A stretch of DNA of 64,000 bases from Albula goreensis (GCA_022829145.1 CM040753.1:9712384-9776383); one strand, 5' to 3'; positions 50,721 through 64,000 are shown, counted from the stretch's first letter. Numbers and translations: made by a program. The notes: a model not told the origin generated them from the letters alone.

Positions 50721-53700
50721 CTGCAACAGGTGCAGCATTGAGTCAAAACCTGCCTGTCACAAAAAGAAAAAAAAAGAAAAACAGAAGTTCAGTAGGCTGC
50801 ATTCAAAAGCACTGAACTACCAGGCAATGTGACAAATGACTCATTGAGAATTATCTGCTTTGAGAAGTAACACATTTCCAGGCTGTTCCCAAAGGGTGAT
50901 TGATATAGAGATGACTAATGCTCTATCACTTTTACATATCACACAGATCACCCAGGCATTACTAAACAATTGCCAATGACCCCTACGCTTAAGCTTCAGC
51001 TGTGTGGCATCTTGTTCCATCATAGCCATCTGATACATGATGTCGGTTGCATTGCAGGGTTTACTCTCTGAATTAGCATGCTTTCTGCAGGGAAGTGTAA
51101 AAGCCTTCACATGCAACTGAATGCCTGGAATGGCTGCTACCATAGAAGAGGACCTGTTATTATCTAGTGCTTTTATCAGTACCTTAATCACAAAACACAA
51201 CCCTGTGCTGTCAGCCCTATCACAACTATTGCTTTGCCTTGTTAATTTTATTACTTCCTTGGGGTGAGAGGGTCAGAGATATTATTTATTTGCAGCTGAA
51301 TTTGAAGCGGAGCGGTGCTGTCTCTTATACAGAAGAGAATTTAACCTACAATGAAGTTAGTAATGAAAAATTCATATGTTGTTACATTTTCAGTTCCCTA
51401 AGAGAAAGAACTTGGCATCTGTATTGACAGTCATGCGTGTTGCAGATGAGTTCACGGCCTGTAGATAACATAGGTGTTAATCACCCTCAGGCTTTAAGTT
51501 TCAAGCTGTAGTTTTACTGAAATCAGGGCACCACAAAGAGCATGCAGGCCCTCATTGTGCAGCACCACACCCAAGAGTTGGGAAAATACATGGGGAAGGA
51601 ACTGAGTAGGAAATATGCTGGTCAGCACTCAACCCATAATCTTACACCGAGATACACAAAATCGCTGCAGGATCTGTTGAACTGAGTGCATGTGTCTCAC
51701 TTCCTCTAACATCCCATTGCAGGATGTCAAACTTGAGAGGGGGAGAGAACAGACAGGAGAGAAAAGGCAGAAATTATGAGGAGAGTAATATTGATTGAAA
51801 ATGTCCACTTTTATTTTTACTATTATCCCTAATAATTAACTTTTTGCTCTATATTTAAATCAATATGCGAACCCTCCTCTGCCTCTGTCTCTGCTCTATG
51901 TTCCTGCACCTGGGATCTTCCTGTCCTGGCATGGTTGCTCAAGGCGTAGCTCTTTACTTGCTGTTTCTGCCACATTGTTTAACTAAGAGGAAGGATATGG
52001 AGTCGTTGTGATTATGTCATGGTTAGAAACTGGAGGTGAAAAAAGGCCTTCCGTGCATGTGATCTGCACAGAGCTGGGAAGCAGATAAAGTTTGTGACAG
52101 ATACACTTCTCTTAAAGCACACTGCAGTTATGAAAAAAATGACATTGGCGACCCCAGCAATGCATCGTACAACTGCCATCCTCCGTGATGGGTTTTCTTT
52201 TTTCCCCTGCCTGGCCTCAGCTTTTAATGTTGCATCATATTTGCATTTCTGCTTTTGTTGTTAAGAAGAACAGGGTGTAGCACATGTGGCAGAATGATGA
52301 AGGAGCTTGGAGTTCAAACCTAACTAACTGTAGGAAAATACCTTTCCTTTACGTGATATATTGGCATGGCAGAATCATAGTGACTCTCAGTACAGCATCT
52401 ACTATTCAAACTTTGCCCATTCTCTAATGCGTTATCACTGATTAGTTTTTACTGGAGCAATTGAAGTAATGTACATACTTGAGGGTACAACAAATCAGAC
52501 TCAAAGACACTAGATTCAAAGTCAATGCTTTAACCACCACACTGCAGAGCTGGGCACAGTGTTATGCTAACATGATGAAACTGCCTGGAATTGGAGAGAC
52601 AGAAATCTCAGTTTAGACTGAAAACCCCTGAATAATTAATATTTTCATATCTGACTTTACTATTGAAGCTGCTCCGTTTCTTGCTTTCATTTGCAAAATG
52701 CATTTTACTTTCATTTATCATTTAAACTGATCTAAAATAGGTATGTTTTATCGCTGTCTGAAAACGTAAGGGTTAGGTGCAGCTGCCTTTTAAAGGGGAA
52801 GAGGTTGAGTCTGATAAAAACAGATCTCTCTGAGAGCATTCTTCAAAAAATGGTTATTTCGAAGTACACTTGGGTGTTTTATGGTAAAAGTAATATGTTT
52901 CAGCACTAAAAAATATTTTTTTAATACCGGGAAAATGTTGTAGTACAAGGAAAAATAATATTAATAATGTCCTTTAAAAATATTAGATTTAAAAATAGAT
53001 AAAAATATTACATTTATTAGGATTATCTAGATAAATAAACTAATTATATTGTAAACAAATACTATTTTCTGTGTCTTGGTTATGGAATAATTGTCATAAG
53101 ACGGGGTGTAGCAGCCATGTGCAATATGAGTTACAGCATGGAGGCTTGAGTATTAAGTCTTGTGGGAAAGCCCCTGTTGGATTCTCTAACAAACTGCTTC
53201 ATGTGGTGTGCCATACTGAAAACTCACCAGTGCAAATATGCAGCAAAACGGGTAGAACTGTTGCATCGAGCATACACACCACAGAGTTATGACAGGTAAA
53301 TAGTCTACAGTTCACTGTGCTGTCTTTAAGTCCTGCAGATAAAAGGTACCATCAGTACTTTTAAGTCAGGATGTTTTTAGCATGATGAACTAAAAAATGC
53401 TGAAAAAGAGAAAACACTCAAAAACCCTCAGGGAATTTGGCTCTGTGGATCACGATGCATGGAGCTTTTAATCCTTGATAAAAGCCACTACTGTTGCTTC
53501 AAGAAGTACCAGTCAGAGGATTAAATTCCCCCAATAAGGTTTTTCTCTTTTGCCATACCTTAGCTGAGGACAGCTGACAAATTAACACCAGATCCAACAA
53601 CTATATTGCTTCAGAGTGGAAACAACCAGAAAAAAACTGAATACACGTGAGTGTTTAGTCTTTCACCTGACCACAAGGAAAGGGGTTTCCTGCTTTGACA

Positions 53701-54324
53701 TTGTGTTGAGGTTCCATGTTTTCAGGTTTCCATTGGATTGGTTCATGACAGAGGAGACCGTAGAGGTTTAGGGACTGGGTTCACAGAGAGGTACTGCTTC
53801 CTGTCAGTAAAAGGTGGTCCACAGGGGGCACATTAATTTGTGGAGCCACAGTGGTCAGTAATGATGTACGGCGGAGACCATGTCAGCCTGGCTTTCACAG
53901 GCAGTGGGCCTTAATCCTACTGACTCGCAGGGACTGCCAAGAATTGACCAATCAGATGATGCAGCCAACCCCATGAGGTGAATTCCACTGTGGATGTGCT
54001 TCATTTTCTTATTAGCTCAAATAAAGGAAAAACTAAAACCTTTCATGTATAATGTTTTACTTGAAATACTGACCACAAGATAGGCATGTTATTAATGACC
54101 CCCCAAAGTGCCAAAAAATGTGTACAATTGCAAGCAGTATTGTTATGATTTTAAGAAATACAATGAGTACATGATGAATGAAAAGATCTCAGCATTCATT
54201 TACTTCCTTTAGTATTTGTGTGGCAATAATGCCATTACCATGGTTTGTTTTTCATGCTGCTGTCATGACCAGATTTGTAAGTCTTTGCACAGTCGAGTAA
54301 ATCCCCTCCCAACAGACACATGCG

Positions 54325-54356
<32 letters not shown>

Positions 54357-57300
54357 CACTCTAGGTCTGACCTTTCATTCTGTCACCAAGGTAACTGGCT
54401 CCCCATCCACCAGGGAGCAGGGCGGATAAAGCCTTTGTGAACATAAAAAGGGGATGTTATTTTCCTAATTACAGAGTGTTAAATATTAACAATTACACCT
54501 TGTGACCAAACCATTTATTTCATTCCTCATTCCTGGATTTTTAAATTGAAAGGATATCTTAATTAAATTTTGATAAATTAAATTAAGATGAATTTCAACA
54601 ATGCTCAGCTATACTCAATGTATTTTTTATATTTGTGTGAAATAATGGCATGATGGCAGAGTTTGCATATTTATAAATAATGGACATACAGATTAATTTA
54701 TGAATTAATAGATGAATGCATACGTATTGTACATAAATAATACATACAATATTATTTTTTAATGCATATGAAATATATATAATAATATAATCATATAGTA
54801 AGTTCTTTACGTCATAGGCATCTTGAAATGAACTCCTAAAAATACATGACAATTACATTTTTATATCCACTTCATGGATTTATGCTGTTTGTCATAAGAT
54901 TTATCAGCAGCTTTTACAAGCTACATACTTAATAAAATATGTGTATTTGCAAGCGCTCATCCATTGCATTTGAATTGTATGTGTGGCTTTCTAAAAGCAT
55001 TTTTGCCTTTATTAAGTAGAAAATGATATTACTAGTTAAATACAATCCCAGTTACATGTGGCCACCTGGTCAATAAAATCTATGAGAAACAGATAAAATA
55101 ATTTCACAAAGTGTAATTTTTGTAACTTGTCAATGTGAGATGAATTGACACGTATCTGTTATTTTGATATTTCCGTATAGTATATGAATGTAGACTGTGG
55201 ATGCTCATGCAGGAATCATTATTGTAAATGAACTGACATCACAAAGCAGACATATTGCCTGCAGTGGTAACTTTCAGTGGTACTTCCAAAAAGCATTGTG
55301 CTTCTGAGCACTTCCTAAATTAAATGGGGTTTCGTTGTATGATTCAAGCTAAAAATAGGGTGGTAATATGAGCAGAGATACGGCTGGAGGAAGCAGCACT
55401 TATATGAGATGATTCACTTTGAACTGTACTGCAGATATAGATACCACAAATACATTTGAGCACTGTAAAACTAGGTTTGTATATAAAATGGACTGGCTAA
55501 GTTGTAAAAGAAATGGTTTTTATAGTAAGTAATCCAGTAGCACCCTAATCTGAGGAACAGGATAACCTGGTACAAATAGGAGACCTTTGATACAAATATA
55601 GTATTTGAACTAGAGATGATAAGTGAAAATTTATGCAGACTAAGACACTACACTACACTACACTACACTACATACACACACACACACACCATGTTCCACA
55701 GTACCTGCTCCAGCTGAGCTTAGAGTTGTAATTATGCACTGTGGCGTCTCAGAGGAAGTGTGTGTGGGGGTGGGGGTGGGGGTGGGGGTGGAGCTGGCTA
55801 GATATACTGCCTTCACGCTCCACTGGGAGTCCTTGGTAGGCCGCTGCACTTCTTAAAGGGAAGATTTTACCGCGAGGATAGAGGAACCCTACATTATTGA
55901 TAAACTGTAAAGGTTTACACTTGCAGCACTGAGAGCTTCATTGTTCCCCACAGCTTTCAATGAGGATATATGCACCCATTGACAGCAGTGGGTTAAACAT
56001 GAAGGTTATGTGTGTTGCAGTTTCATTTCCTCCCTCCCTAATTACCCCTGAAGGACCAGGATAATAACATGGCCACACTGTCATCTCACTCTGACTGTCT
56101 TACTCTTGTACTCTCTCTCCCTTTCTTTCATTTTCTTTCACTGTCTCCTGCATACTAATGTATTCCAATGTACTAAATGAGAAATAACCTCACTTGATTG
56201 AAGAAAAAATATATAATCTACAGCAGAATCTCAGCAAAATCACTTGGGAACCCTGCACATTTTTATTTTACTAAGCAAAACATTGATTTAGCTGTGTAAA
56301 TTATTGATACATCAATACCATTTGAATTTGACTTGGCTCTCTAGTTATTTTTTTCCACTTGAAGTGCTCTTTGGGTAGCTTGGCAGTTAGAGCTGATTAT
56401 TTGTAGGCAGAAGTGGATGGGAACTCAGTATGGCTTCATCAATTTCTATTTAAACACCCAACAGCAATCCCATTCACTGTGTTATGCTATACTGTGGGTT
56501 TGCTCTGCTCAATACAAATGACTCTTTCAGTGGTAATTTTTGGTGTACTTCATTCTGGTTCTAATGTTGACAAAACACCCTCAGATTTATTATAATTGTA
56601 ATGATATTCAATGGCCAATAAATTACAGTCCATTCTAGGAGTATCCTATTATGTGCATCAAAGTTGGGAGAAATATTTTCACTGTCTTTAATATGTGACT
56701 GTATGCAGAGTTGATATGAATCATCTGGGCCCAGCTGTACAAATCTGAACCATTTTTGTCTTGTTGGAATTATAGTATATGAATTTTTCAGCACATGCAT
56801 TTACTGATCACACTGATGAGATCTGTGCCTCCTGCATTTATTTAATGTGCTTAATGTTTAAAACACACTAGATTTATATATTTAGAAAATCAACTTTTGT
56901 CTCACTTTATTTTTCACTTCTAATTGGTTCCACAGGGTTTTGCATGAGATTGATAAATTTTTTTTTTCAATATAATTTTGCATGATGGTTGATTATGATA
57001 TTTAGCTTCAACCGATATGGACTGTTAAGAAGAGTGTTTTTCATAAACAACCTTTTTTATTTATCATGAACTGGCTGCAGCAAAAGACAGATAAAAAATG
57101 GAAGAGCCTGCCTCTGTAACTGACAGTGCCTTCTAAGTAAGGTGCAGAGTGAATAGAATAAAATATAGACCTCACTGCATGAACGACTGAAATGGCGTGA
57201 GTAGTTAATGCGTAGCTGTCACTAAAAAGCCGCTATTGCACACCTTTTTCACACGAGATATTAAATACATTAATACATTAAGGATATAATTCCTTAATCT

Positions 57301-60300
57301 ATTAAATCATAACACCATGGCATGCAGCCACCGAAAACAAATCACTTAGCTGGATTTAAGTGTCTCATTATGTTAACAGAATGTGTCTTACAAAGCGATA
57401 ACCAGATTCTGTATGTGGACTGCATTATCAAACATACTTTTTGTCTGTTGAGTAATATGCAATTTCATTTCTGGTTATGGATATTTATGAGACAATAGGC
57501 AAATAAAGAATGGAAAAGTGAAGCGCAGATTTTCTGAAATAGCAGTGATCAAAGATAAGACTGGTGGGACCTGACTAAGTGCCTTGATATGCTGCATCGG
57601 TATTGACTCCTCCTCTGGGTTGCCATGGTGCAAGAAATCAGTCAATTGGCTCTGGAGCCTCTTGAAAAATGCAGAAGATGAAATGAGATCTTTTGATATT
57701 TTGGAAGCAAGAAAAAAACACAGTATTAAAACAGAATAACATAAGACTTCAGTAACAGAGATCAGAATGTGATTTTCAGAGGGTTTATACTCTGTTTTAC
57801 AGATGTTTTTTTCCACATTGTTGTAATGTAATACGGCTTTAGTGTTTTGTGCTGCTGTGAGATCTTGTGACTTACAAATTGTCTCATCCAAATTGGGTTT
57901 TGGGTGACATGCTGGGCCTCTGATGATATCAGTGATTCCTACACAGATGGAATACTCAGCTGTGGCACTGTGTCGCCGTTTGGAAAAGCAATCAGCCAAA
58001 AGATTTTTTTTTTTGCAGAAGGTTCTTAAGGACACACATTTGTAGCTATCTCACCTTGCTGAAATGCAGAAAACAGCTTACTGCAATGATCTGCGATCTA
58101 GCCCAGGGATGCCAGGTGCCATTGTCACATTTTTTTTTCCTCATCTCTGTCTTAAACACACCTCCTTGGAAGGCCAAATCAGAGAAACCCAACTGAAGGA
58201 CAAATCTGTTAACTAATTTGAGGCAGAATGACGTGTGTGTTTCACCTGGAAGTCTTTCTATATCTCTAACAACATATCAGTTCAAATCAAAGTGATCTTT
58301 ATTTTCAAGCATGTAAGCAAATTGTGCTTGTATGTTCAATCATCCTGTGTTTTCTTTACTTATTCTACTCACCTCCTTGTAGTTTCTTGCTTCGCACATG
58401 ACCTTCCCCTCGTAACATTCTCCCATCAGTAGGAAATTGGCTCTAACATACAATCAACACAGTTGATCCTAATTGGGCCAAGTTATCTGTGATTTTCAGA
58501 GTAGTTTAACACAAAGAAAAACAAATCTCAATGGATGTACACACACAACATAAACACACTCATAAAATAAATGAAAATAATAGCAATTCCCTTTGCAGTT
58601 TTATTGAACCAGAATGTGATGTCTATTGGACATACACGCCAGCAACCAGGTTTTATGGGAGTTCCAGCCATAAATTTTCAGTTGTTGGCTGTTTTTCCTA
58701 CAACACGCATCCCTTCATCAGCATATGTTTTGTTGCTGTGGTAAGCAGTGGTCCACTTTATTTGATTTATTTTAACTTACTTAAATATTTATCTTTATCT
58801 CATTCAAATCAAAGATGCCTGCACCATAATATCACACCATAGGTCCTAATCAGCTCATAAAGTATGATTTTTTGAAGGAGCTGTATTGATACAAAAAGAC
58901 AACACAGGCTGTACTTGATGCAATTTATAGCTGTTTTCACTGAACCCTCTTAGCTGTAAGTTAGCTAAATCTGGTGCATTGGGTGTGAATCAGAGGTTAA
59001 AGGCATTTGTTGTTTGAGGTGTTTCCACAGCACATTTACCCTGGACTGCAGTGTGTTAGGAAACATTACACAGAATAAGACAAGAGATCAGTCAATTGCA
59101 CATGCACATGAAGACGCTAAGTGTATGAAATGCTTTACTTATCCTTTCTTATATATAGTCCTAAATGAGGTTTAATCCCTAACTGTTCTCTGTCTTCAAG
59201 TTGAATTTGCCCTGTAAAAGGGGTATTTTTCCAACCCGAGTAACAGTTCTCTGAGTGGTCACTGTCTTTCCCTTCAGCATAGCACAGCACCATAGAGTTC
59301 CTCAGAAGCTTTTAAACCATATCTAGCCTGTTTCCTTCAGATACCAAGTCCCCTGAGATAAGTAAAGACTACTGGGCGACTGCAAGATGTGCATTTTGAT
59401 AAAAACCAGACATATACAATTCTAAACTTTACATGTATTTCCAGGTTATGTGGAACTGTATTAGTTGTTTTTTATCCCCTTGATCCTCCTGAAAGAGTTT
59501 TGTGTGAACGTTTTTATAATTCATAATATTAGTGGAGCATTGGCACATACCACATCTGATATTCAGGCCCATCATAAAGAGGTCAGATCATAAATCTATT
59601 TGATTTTTAACATTTTTTTATGAATAAGCCAAACTTTATTGCATGTTCTGCTTTGTTTCATAGATCACTTGACTCAAGCCAATTTTAATCAGTCAATGTT
59701 CAGAATTTATGGGCATTCAAAGAGCAGTGTTCTCAGTATGGATCCAGCAAGACCTCCAAAAAACTCAGGATCTCTTATAAACCTGTATCTGTTGCAATAA
59801 GAAATCATGAAAGGGAAACAGTAACACTTCTTCAGAGTTTGGCACAGGACCAGAGAACATGACACACGCATATCAATAGACTGATTAACGGAATTCTGAG
59901 GGCTGGCTGAATTCTGGGCATAGCCTGATAAGCAGTAGTTTCACAGAAAGGTTTGACATGAGCAGCCAATAGCAAAGTATATAAATTATGATTCTCATCA
60001 GCAGTTCTGGTCATTATGCACACTGTGTGCTGTTTTAAATGCTGCTGTTTCATCTGCCATCAAGCAGTTCCACAGTTTTCACACAGCCATTCCCCTGAAA
60101 TACCCGTTATTAGCATTTACAGGAAACAAGCTTACTTCCTGTTTTTTTTTTTTACAAGAATGACTACACAATGTCAGTGAGGACATGCCCATGTAGAAGT
60201 ACTTTTTTCTAGATGAAGAACAAAAAAATGAAAGCATAAATATAAATAAAAAAAAATTAAAAATCAATATTTTTTGCCATTGAAGTTTTGTTGTAGAGTT

Positions 60301-62130
60301 GACCTTATATTGCACCATGACATGTGGTCTTTTCATGTAAAAAAATCTCATAATAAGGAATGATGTCGAAATACTTTTTTCATTTTCTTAATTACACCAA
60401 TTCCAACTGGCATTCACTTTTTTGGCAGTTAATTGCTTTAAATTTGCTTTAATGAATCTTTTTCAATAGAAGCACATTCTGATGAAAGCTAAACAATGCA
60501 GCACAATTTGAAGAATGCTACTGGAAACGGTATCAGGCTGTGCAAGCCTCTCAGTGCACATTGACCTTTTGGGGTCGCGAAATCTGAGGATTTTATTTAG
60601 TTATTGCCCACTGGCTCCGTTTAATGTTGACTGTGTTCTAGGGCATTTGTATATGGAAGCATCTGAAAGCAACCCTATCCAATGGATGCTAATTAATATT
60701 GTTGTCAAAAATTATCTGAGAACACTTTTGTGCAATAATATCTGCCAAACACTGATTGATATTTTCACAGTATAAATGCTTCATTCTTATGAACATGTGA
60801 GTTTTTTTGTCCAATAATAAAAGTCTGCAACATTGTTTCTCCAATCTTGAGTGGGTCAGTGTTTTTTCCCATGTGTCAGCCAAGTTCCATTTTGAGCCAA
60901 AATGTAAAATTGAGTCTTTTTGGTTCCAAAGACCAGTGAAAACTGTTGATGTCCCCTAGCAGTGTCCTTGCAAACTGGGTGGGCAAAGCTTGTGCAACCA
61001 TAAAAATGCTGGCTGATACTTGGGAAACTATATGATTACCTCATTGTGAATCAGACTGCATACAAAACGTTTCAGTCTAGACCAAATCATAACTTTGACC
61101 CACCCAATAATTTAGTCTGTGAGGCTAATTTCCCATACAAGGAGACATATTTCTCCCTTTTGCTTTTTTTTTCCTCTCCCGATTTGAAATTCGGTTTTGG
61201 TCTACTGATTGTTTGATCACTGTCTCTCTCACTTTACAAGGCCAGACAGACATGTGTCTTCTTAAAGGATGCACTATAGCTGGTCATGAGTTGTCAATAT
61301 ATAAGATGTGCAAAGTCAGTATGTCAGAGGAGTGGAACTCTTGAACAGCTGGTGCAGATGCTTGATTGACCACAAGAGTTGTTGTTTTGCATTGAGACAT
61401 GGAAAGCCCTACTGTCAAATGTTCAAACAATTATGCAGGTAATTAGGCAATTAGGCCTTACTGTATGTGGCTGCCAATCATGACTGCCCCCGGCTTGTCA
61501 GAATTTGATACCTAGCTGTGTACATATATCACTAACCAGAGACCCAGAGGAGCCTCACCACCGCCACAGCAAGATACATATTCTGAGCATGAATTTCAAG
61601 TGTTGAGAATTTATGGTCAAATAAAATCCTCCTTACACATATAACATTAATCTCACTTTAGTGCCTAAACTCAGATTCACTCTTAGCACAATGTATTTAA
61701 CTGATGAATTTAAGGAATGATTTTTCAAAATGGACATATTTCAGCTTAACGAGAGTGACCATCAGCTTCTTGATGTTCCATAAGTATAGTGCAATGGAGC
61801 TACTTATTTAAATGAGCCATTCAAAGTCAGACATGAAGTGGAATTAGACTTTGTATTTTATGGAACAAAATCTTCTATAATTGACTGAAAGATTGTTAAC
61901 TTTTTAATACTTCCATTGGGACGTGACTCTGTAACTGCCTTGAATAGACTCTTTTAGATGTAATTCAAAGGCTTAAATATGACTGGGTGTTTCTCAAATT
62001 TTTCCTCCTCTAGTTCCTCTGCTTGAAAAACATCAGAACATTCCTTTCTGCTTGCTGTGAGATATTCGCCATGAAGAAGAGTGAACTCTTTGAGGCCTTC
62101 GACCTTTTCGATGTGCGGGATTTCGGAAAG
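47733..62130 (+). CDS. vav3: Vav3 guanine-nucleotide exchange factor, first two coding exons (partial)
   Basis: Coding exons 47733-47936 (68 codons) and 62014-62130 (39 codons), both phase 0, encode the first 107 residues. The rest of the gene lies beyond the right edge. They form most of the N-terminal calponin-homology domain: [19 protein letters not shown], the [20 protein letters not shown] block, [12 protein letters not shown], then [11 protein letters not shown] and [29 protein letters not shown] and the [12 protein letters not shown] residues favour Vav3 over Vav1 and Vav2. Known role: the CH domain helps autoinhibit the DH-PH-C1 exchange module, which is released by tyrosine phosphorylation downstream of receptors to activate Rho/Rac. 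The intron between the exons is 14,077 bases. Whether this is vav3a or vav3b is not resolvable here. Confidence 0.93.
50631..50717 (+). repeat. (AG)n purine tract
   Basis: About 85 bases of GAGA with GGGAGG interruptions, ending in G7. A homopurine stretch of this kind can form triplex (H-DNA). Confidence 0.92.
52455..52555 (-). mobile_element. Degenerate tRNA-derived SINE in vav3 intron 1
   Basis: On the minus strand: GCAGTGTGGTGGTTAAAGCA (A-box-like), a degenerate B box, then TTGTACCCT and ACATTACTTCAATTGCTCCA. These match the order of a fish SINE tRNA-like head and body. On the plus strand, 52275-52330 (GTGTAGCACATGTGG..GGAGCTTGGAGTTCAAACC) may be the head of a second SINE. Confidence 0.55.
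54323..54359 (+). repeat. (CA)n microsatellite
   Basis: About 18 CA units with CG interruptions near each end. Confidence 0.92.
55647..55689 (+). repeat. (CACTA)n plus (CA)n
   Basis: Five tandem CACTA units followed by a short CA repeat. Confidence 0.9.
55766..55788 (+). repeat. Perfect G-quadruplex motif, (G5T)3G5
   Basis: Four runs of five G separated by single T bases. This is an ideal short-loop parallel quadruplex on the sense strand of vav3 intron 1, preceded by GTGTGT. Confidence 0.92.
62014..62130 (+). CDS. vav3: vav3 coding exon 2
   Basis: 39 codons between the acceptor TTTCCTCCTCTAG and the donor AAG/GTAAGAC. They encode the second half of the CH domain ending in DVRDFGK, the point where the exon boundary also falls in mammalian Vav genes as I recall. 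Confidence 0.92.
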
Positions 62131-62758
62131 GTAAGACAAGGATTTGACAAAGTGAAGGATTATTCAGTGCTTTTTCAGTTAACATAATCTTTTTCTCCTT
62201 TATATATTTATGAGAATATAATGAAAGCCTGAGTTATAGTTGGCTGTAACTGGGTTGTTTTCATGGAAGCTGATGATGTGGATATCTTGTTTTCTGTACT
62301 GTATAACTGAGGTAGGCAATGGAAATAAACGTGTGCATTATCGTCAGAAAATCCCCTCTCCAGCCACAACATTACATTTGCATGTTAAAAATGCACTCTA
62401 TATGGTGTGTGTAACTGGTTCCTATGCCAATGCAATGGATGCTGCGACCTGAGGACACAATACTCGAATTCCCATTCATTAAAATGGAAACCCTAGGCTG
62501 TGTCCCTTTTATGGGGTTAATAGTGCAGACCTGGTTCATTATTTTTCCATGATGATGAGAGTCTGCATGCATGCTCTGCTGTGCGCAAACATTTATAGCG
62601 CTAACAACCCCACTGGCAATTTAATAAATTCTCCAGTGAGCTTTAATTAAAAATCACTGCTGTTCAGCAGGGCGACCCACCTACCTTCTGTGTGGGTGGG
62701 GCGAAGCTAGCTGTTTGAGTGGCAGGCGTTGTCTTGATTGGGATGTGGGTCAGTCATA

Positions 62759-62759
62759 A

Positions 62760-62789
<30 letters not shown>
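62759..62789 (+). repeat. (TG)n microsatellite
   Basis: About 14 uninterrupted TG units ending in CGC. Confidence 0.92.
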
Positions 62790-62790
<1 letters not shown>

Positions 62791-63947
62791 TGTGTGGAGG
62801 TATCGGTGTTGGGTTTCCCTGCTGACATGTGAATTTGACCATATTTTGAGCCCTAGGCATTGTGGGCCAGAATATGCCACTGTGATCAATCCTGTCCTCA
62901 AGGCACAGATCTCACAGTTGTCTGTTCATAAATGGGCTCCATACCTTACCAACCCCTTGTGGTGCCACCAAAGAAAGTTTATTGCTTCACAATGTAAAAG
63001 GGTTATTGTCTATTCTCTAGACAATTATGAACACATTTAAACTGTTTGCCCTTGAGGGAATTTGCATACTGGCACAATTTGCTTTATTATTTCTAATACA
63101 GTCTCTTAGGAATCTACAATGTAGGAATACATATACATGGTAAGGATTATCATAGAACATTTTATGTGTGGTTCCTTGTGCACTGCTTAGCTGAATAAAA
63201 TCTGTGATTAAAAATAATTTTTGATTAAAGCACAGCTGGATCACTGTCAAAATACTGTCTTCCGTCCAAGTACATCACCGTGAAATTTTCCCTATTGGCA
63301 CACTCGCTTGCCTTTTGAATATGTATAATGTGTAAATGTGCCATTCCAGAACACAACAGCAAAGGTGATATTTACTCCCCGGAGAGACTCACTTTCCATT
63401 TATCTCATCAAGCAGTCGCTGTACACCCTTTCAAGGTCATCTGAGATCAATAGCTTGCTCATTCATGTGGCTCACCCCCTTCTCCCTTCTCCAGAGTTTC
63501 GCTTGATGACGACATGCTGCCCTTGGGAATCATGGGATAAGACTGTTGGCTTGTTGCTTTAGAGAGGCAGTACTGTCTTCTGTGATACTCCTTTGCTCCT
63601 ATTCGCTGCTCACAGATGCTGTATGATTTCAAATGAGAGTCAGATCAGATTAGCCTCTGCTGCATGTGCTTCATTGAATCTTGCATCACGTTGATGGGAC
63701 TGAGAAGGCAGCCGCATAGTGAGCAGTTTAATGTTAGCGGGCTATCACTCTGCAAAATGATGTCTGGCATGCTGAGCCCAATAGCATTAATGGAGCATTA
63801 AGAAGGACATATCAGGGAAGGGGGCTGTCATTGCTGTACATTCTCAAATCATGTGCTTTCAGGACCATCTTGATGTGTTTTAAAAGTAGACAGCGTGCTG
63901 GTGTGCTGTCGTGGGCAGGGATATTGGAAAGTCGCTTGAGGAATAGA

Positions 63948-64000
63948 CCGTACTTAGCTGACATTGCTTTAATATATATCCAGCTGTATAAATGGATTAT
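63948..64000 (+). mobile_element. 3' part of a SINE, cut by window edge
   Basis: ACTTAGCTGACATTGCTTTA followed by ATATATCCAGCTGTATAAAT and GGATTAT, the characteristic tail of a SINE family widespread in fishes. The 5' head, if present upstream, is too diverged to see, and the 3' end lies beyond the window. Confidence 0.6.

Larger units (their letters stand above)
47937..62013 (+). other. vav3: vav3 intron 1 (14 kb)
   Basis: No further coding exon recognised. Contents include an (AG)n tract (50631-50717), SINE pieces near 52270-52560, a (CA)n at 54323-54359, a (CACTA)n at 55647-55672, a G5 quadruplex motif at 55766-55788, and an unexplained 186-codon minus-strand open frame at 57475-58035. 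Long first introns of Vav genes often hold enhancers, but nothing here proves one. Confidence 0.6.
62131..64000 (+). other. vav3: Start of vav3 intron 2
   Basis: No coding sequence recognised. A (TG)n tract lies at 62759-62789 and a SINE tail at the right edge. The next vav3 exon must lie outside the window. Confidence 0.7.

Overview
The window is vertebrate nuclear DNA, almost certainly from a ray-finned fish. The genes are intron-rich with GT/AG junctions and no operons. There are long CA/TG microsatellites and fish-type SINE, MITE and transposon remnants, and a selenoprotein J gene, a family known mainly from ray-finned fishes. All assignments come from reading the translation and from recalled family features; no database search was possible.

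Layout, left to right. (1) Positions 1-3123 are non-coding and contain small local duplications. (2) nrros/lrrc33 on the + strand (coding 3124-6841, two coding exons) encodes a 688-residue leucine-rich-repeat, single-pass membrane protein. (3) Positions 6842-12181 hold intergenic DNA with two perfect hairpins, then the probable long 3' UTR of the next gene. (4) sh3glb1 (endophilin B1) on the - strand (28773 down to 12182) has nine constitutive coding exons plus a 24-nt alternative micro-exon. Its introns carry a DIRS-like fragment, a hAT-like element and a SINE. (5) Positions 28774-35984 are intergenic. (6) selenoj (selenoprotein J) on the - strand (41973 down to 36273) has nine coding exons with an in-frame TGA (selenocysteine) at 38473-38475 and a SECIS element at about 36060-36121 in the 3' UTR. 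(7) Positions 42740-47260 are intergenic with trinucleotide repeats. (8) vav3 on the + strand starts at 47733. Only its first two coding exons are here, separated by a 14-kb intron, and the gene runs off the right edge.

The four genes are unrelated in pathway: a TGF-beta1 anchoring receptor of myeloid cells, a BAR-domain membrane-curvature protein, a recoded crystallin/ADP-ribosylglycohydrolase-fold protein, and a Rho-family exchange factor. They are neighbours rather than a functional cluster. The most notable content is the selenoprotein: its reading frame is broken for ordinary gene callers by a UGA that lies one nucleotide from a splice donor, and the matching SECIS can be folded by hand. 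I saw no evidence of a wholly undescribed multi-gene system.
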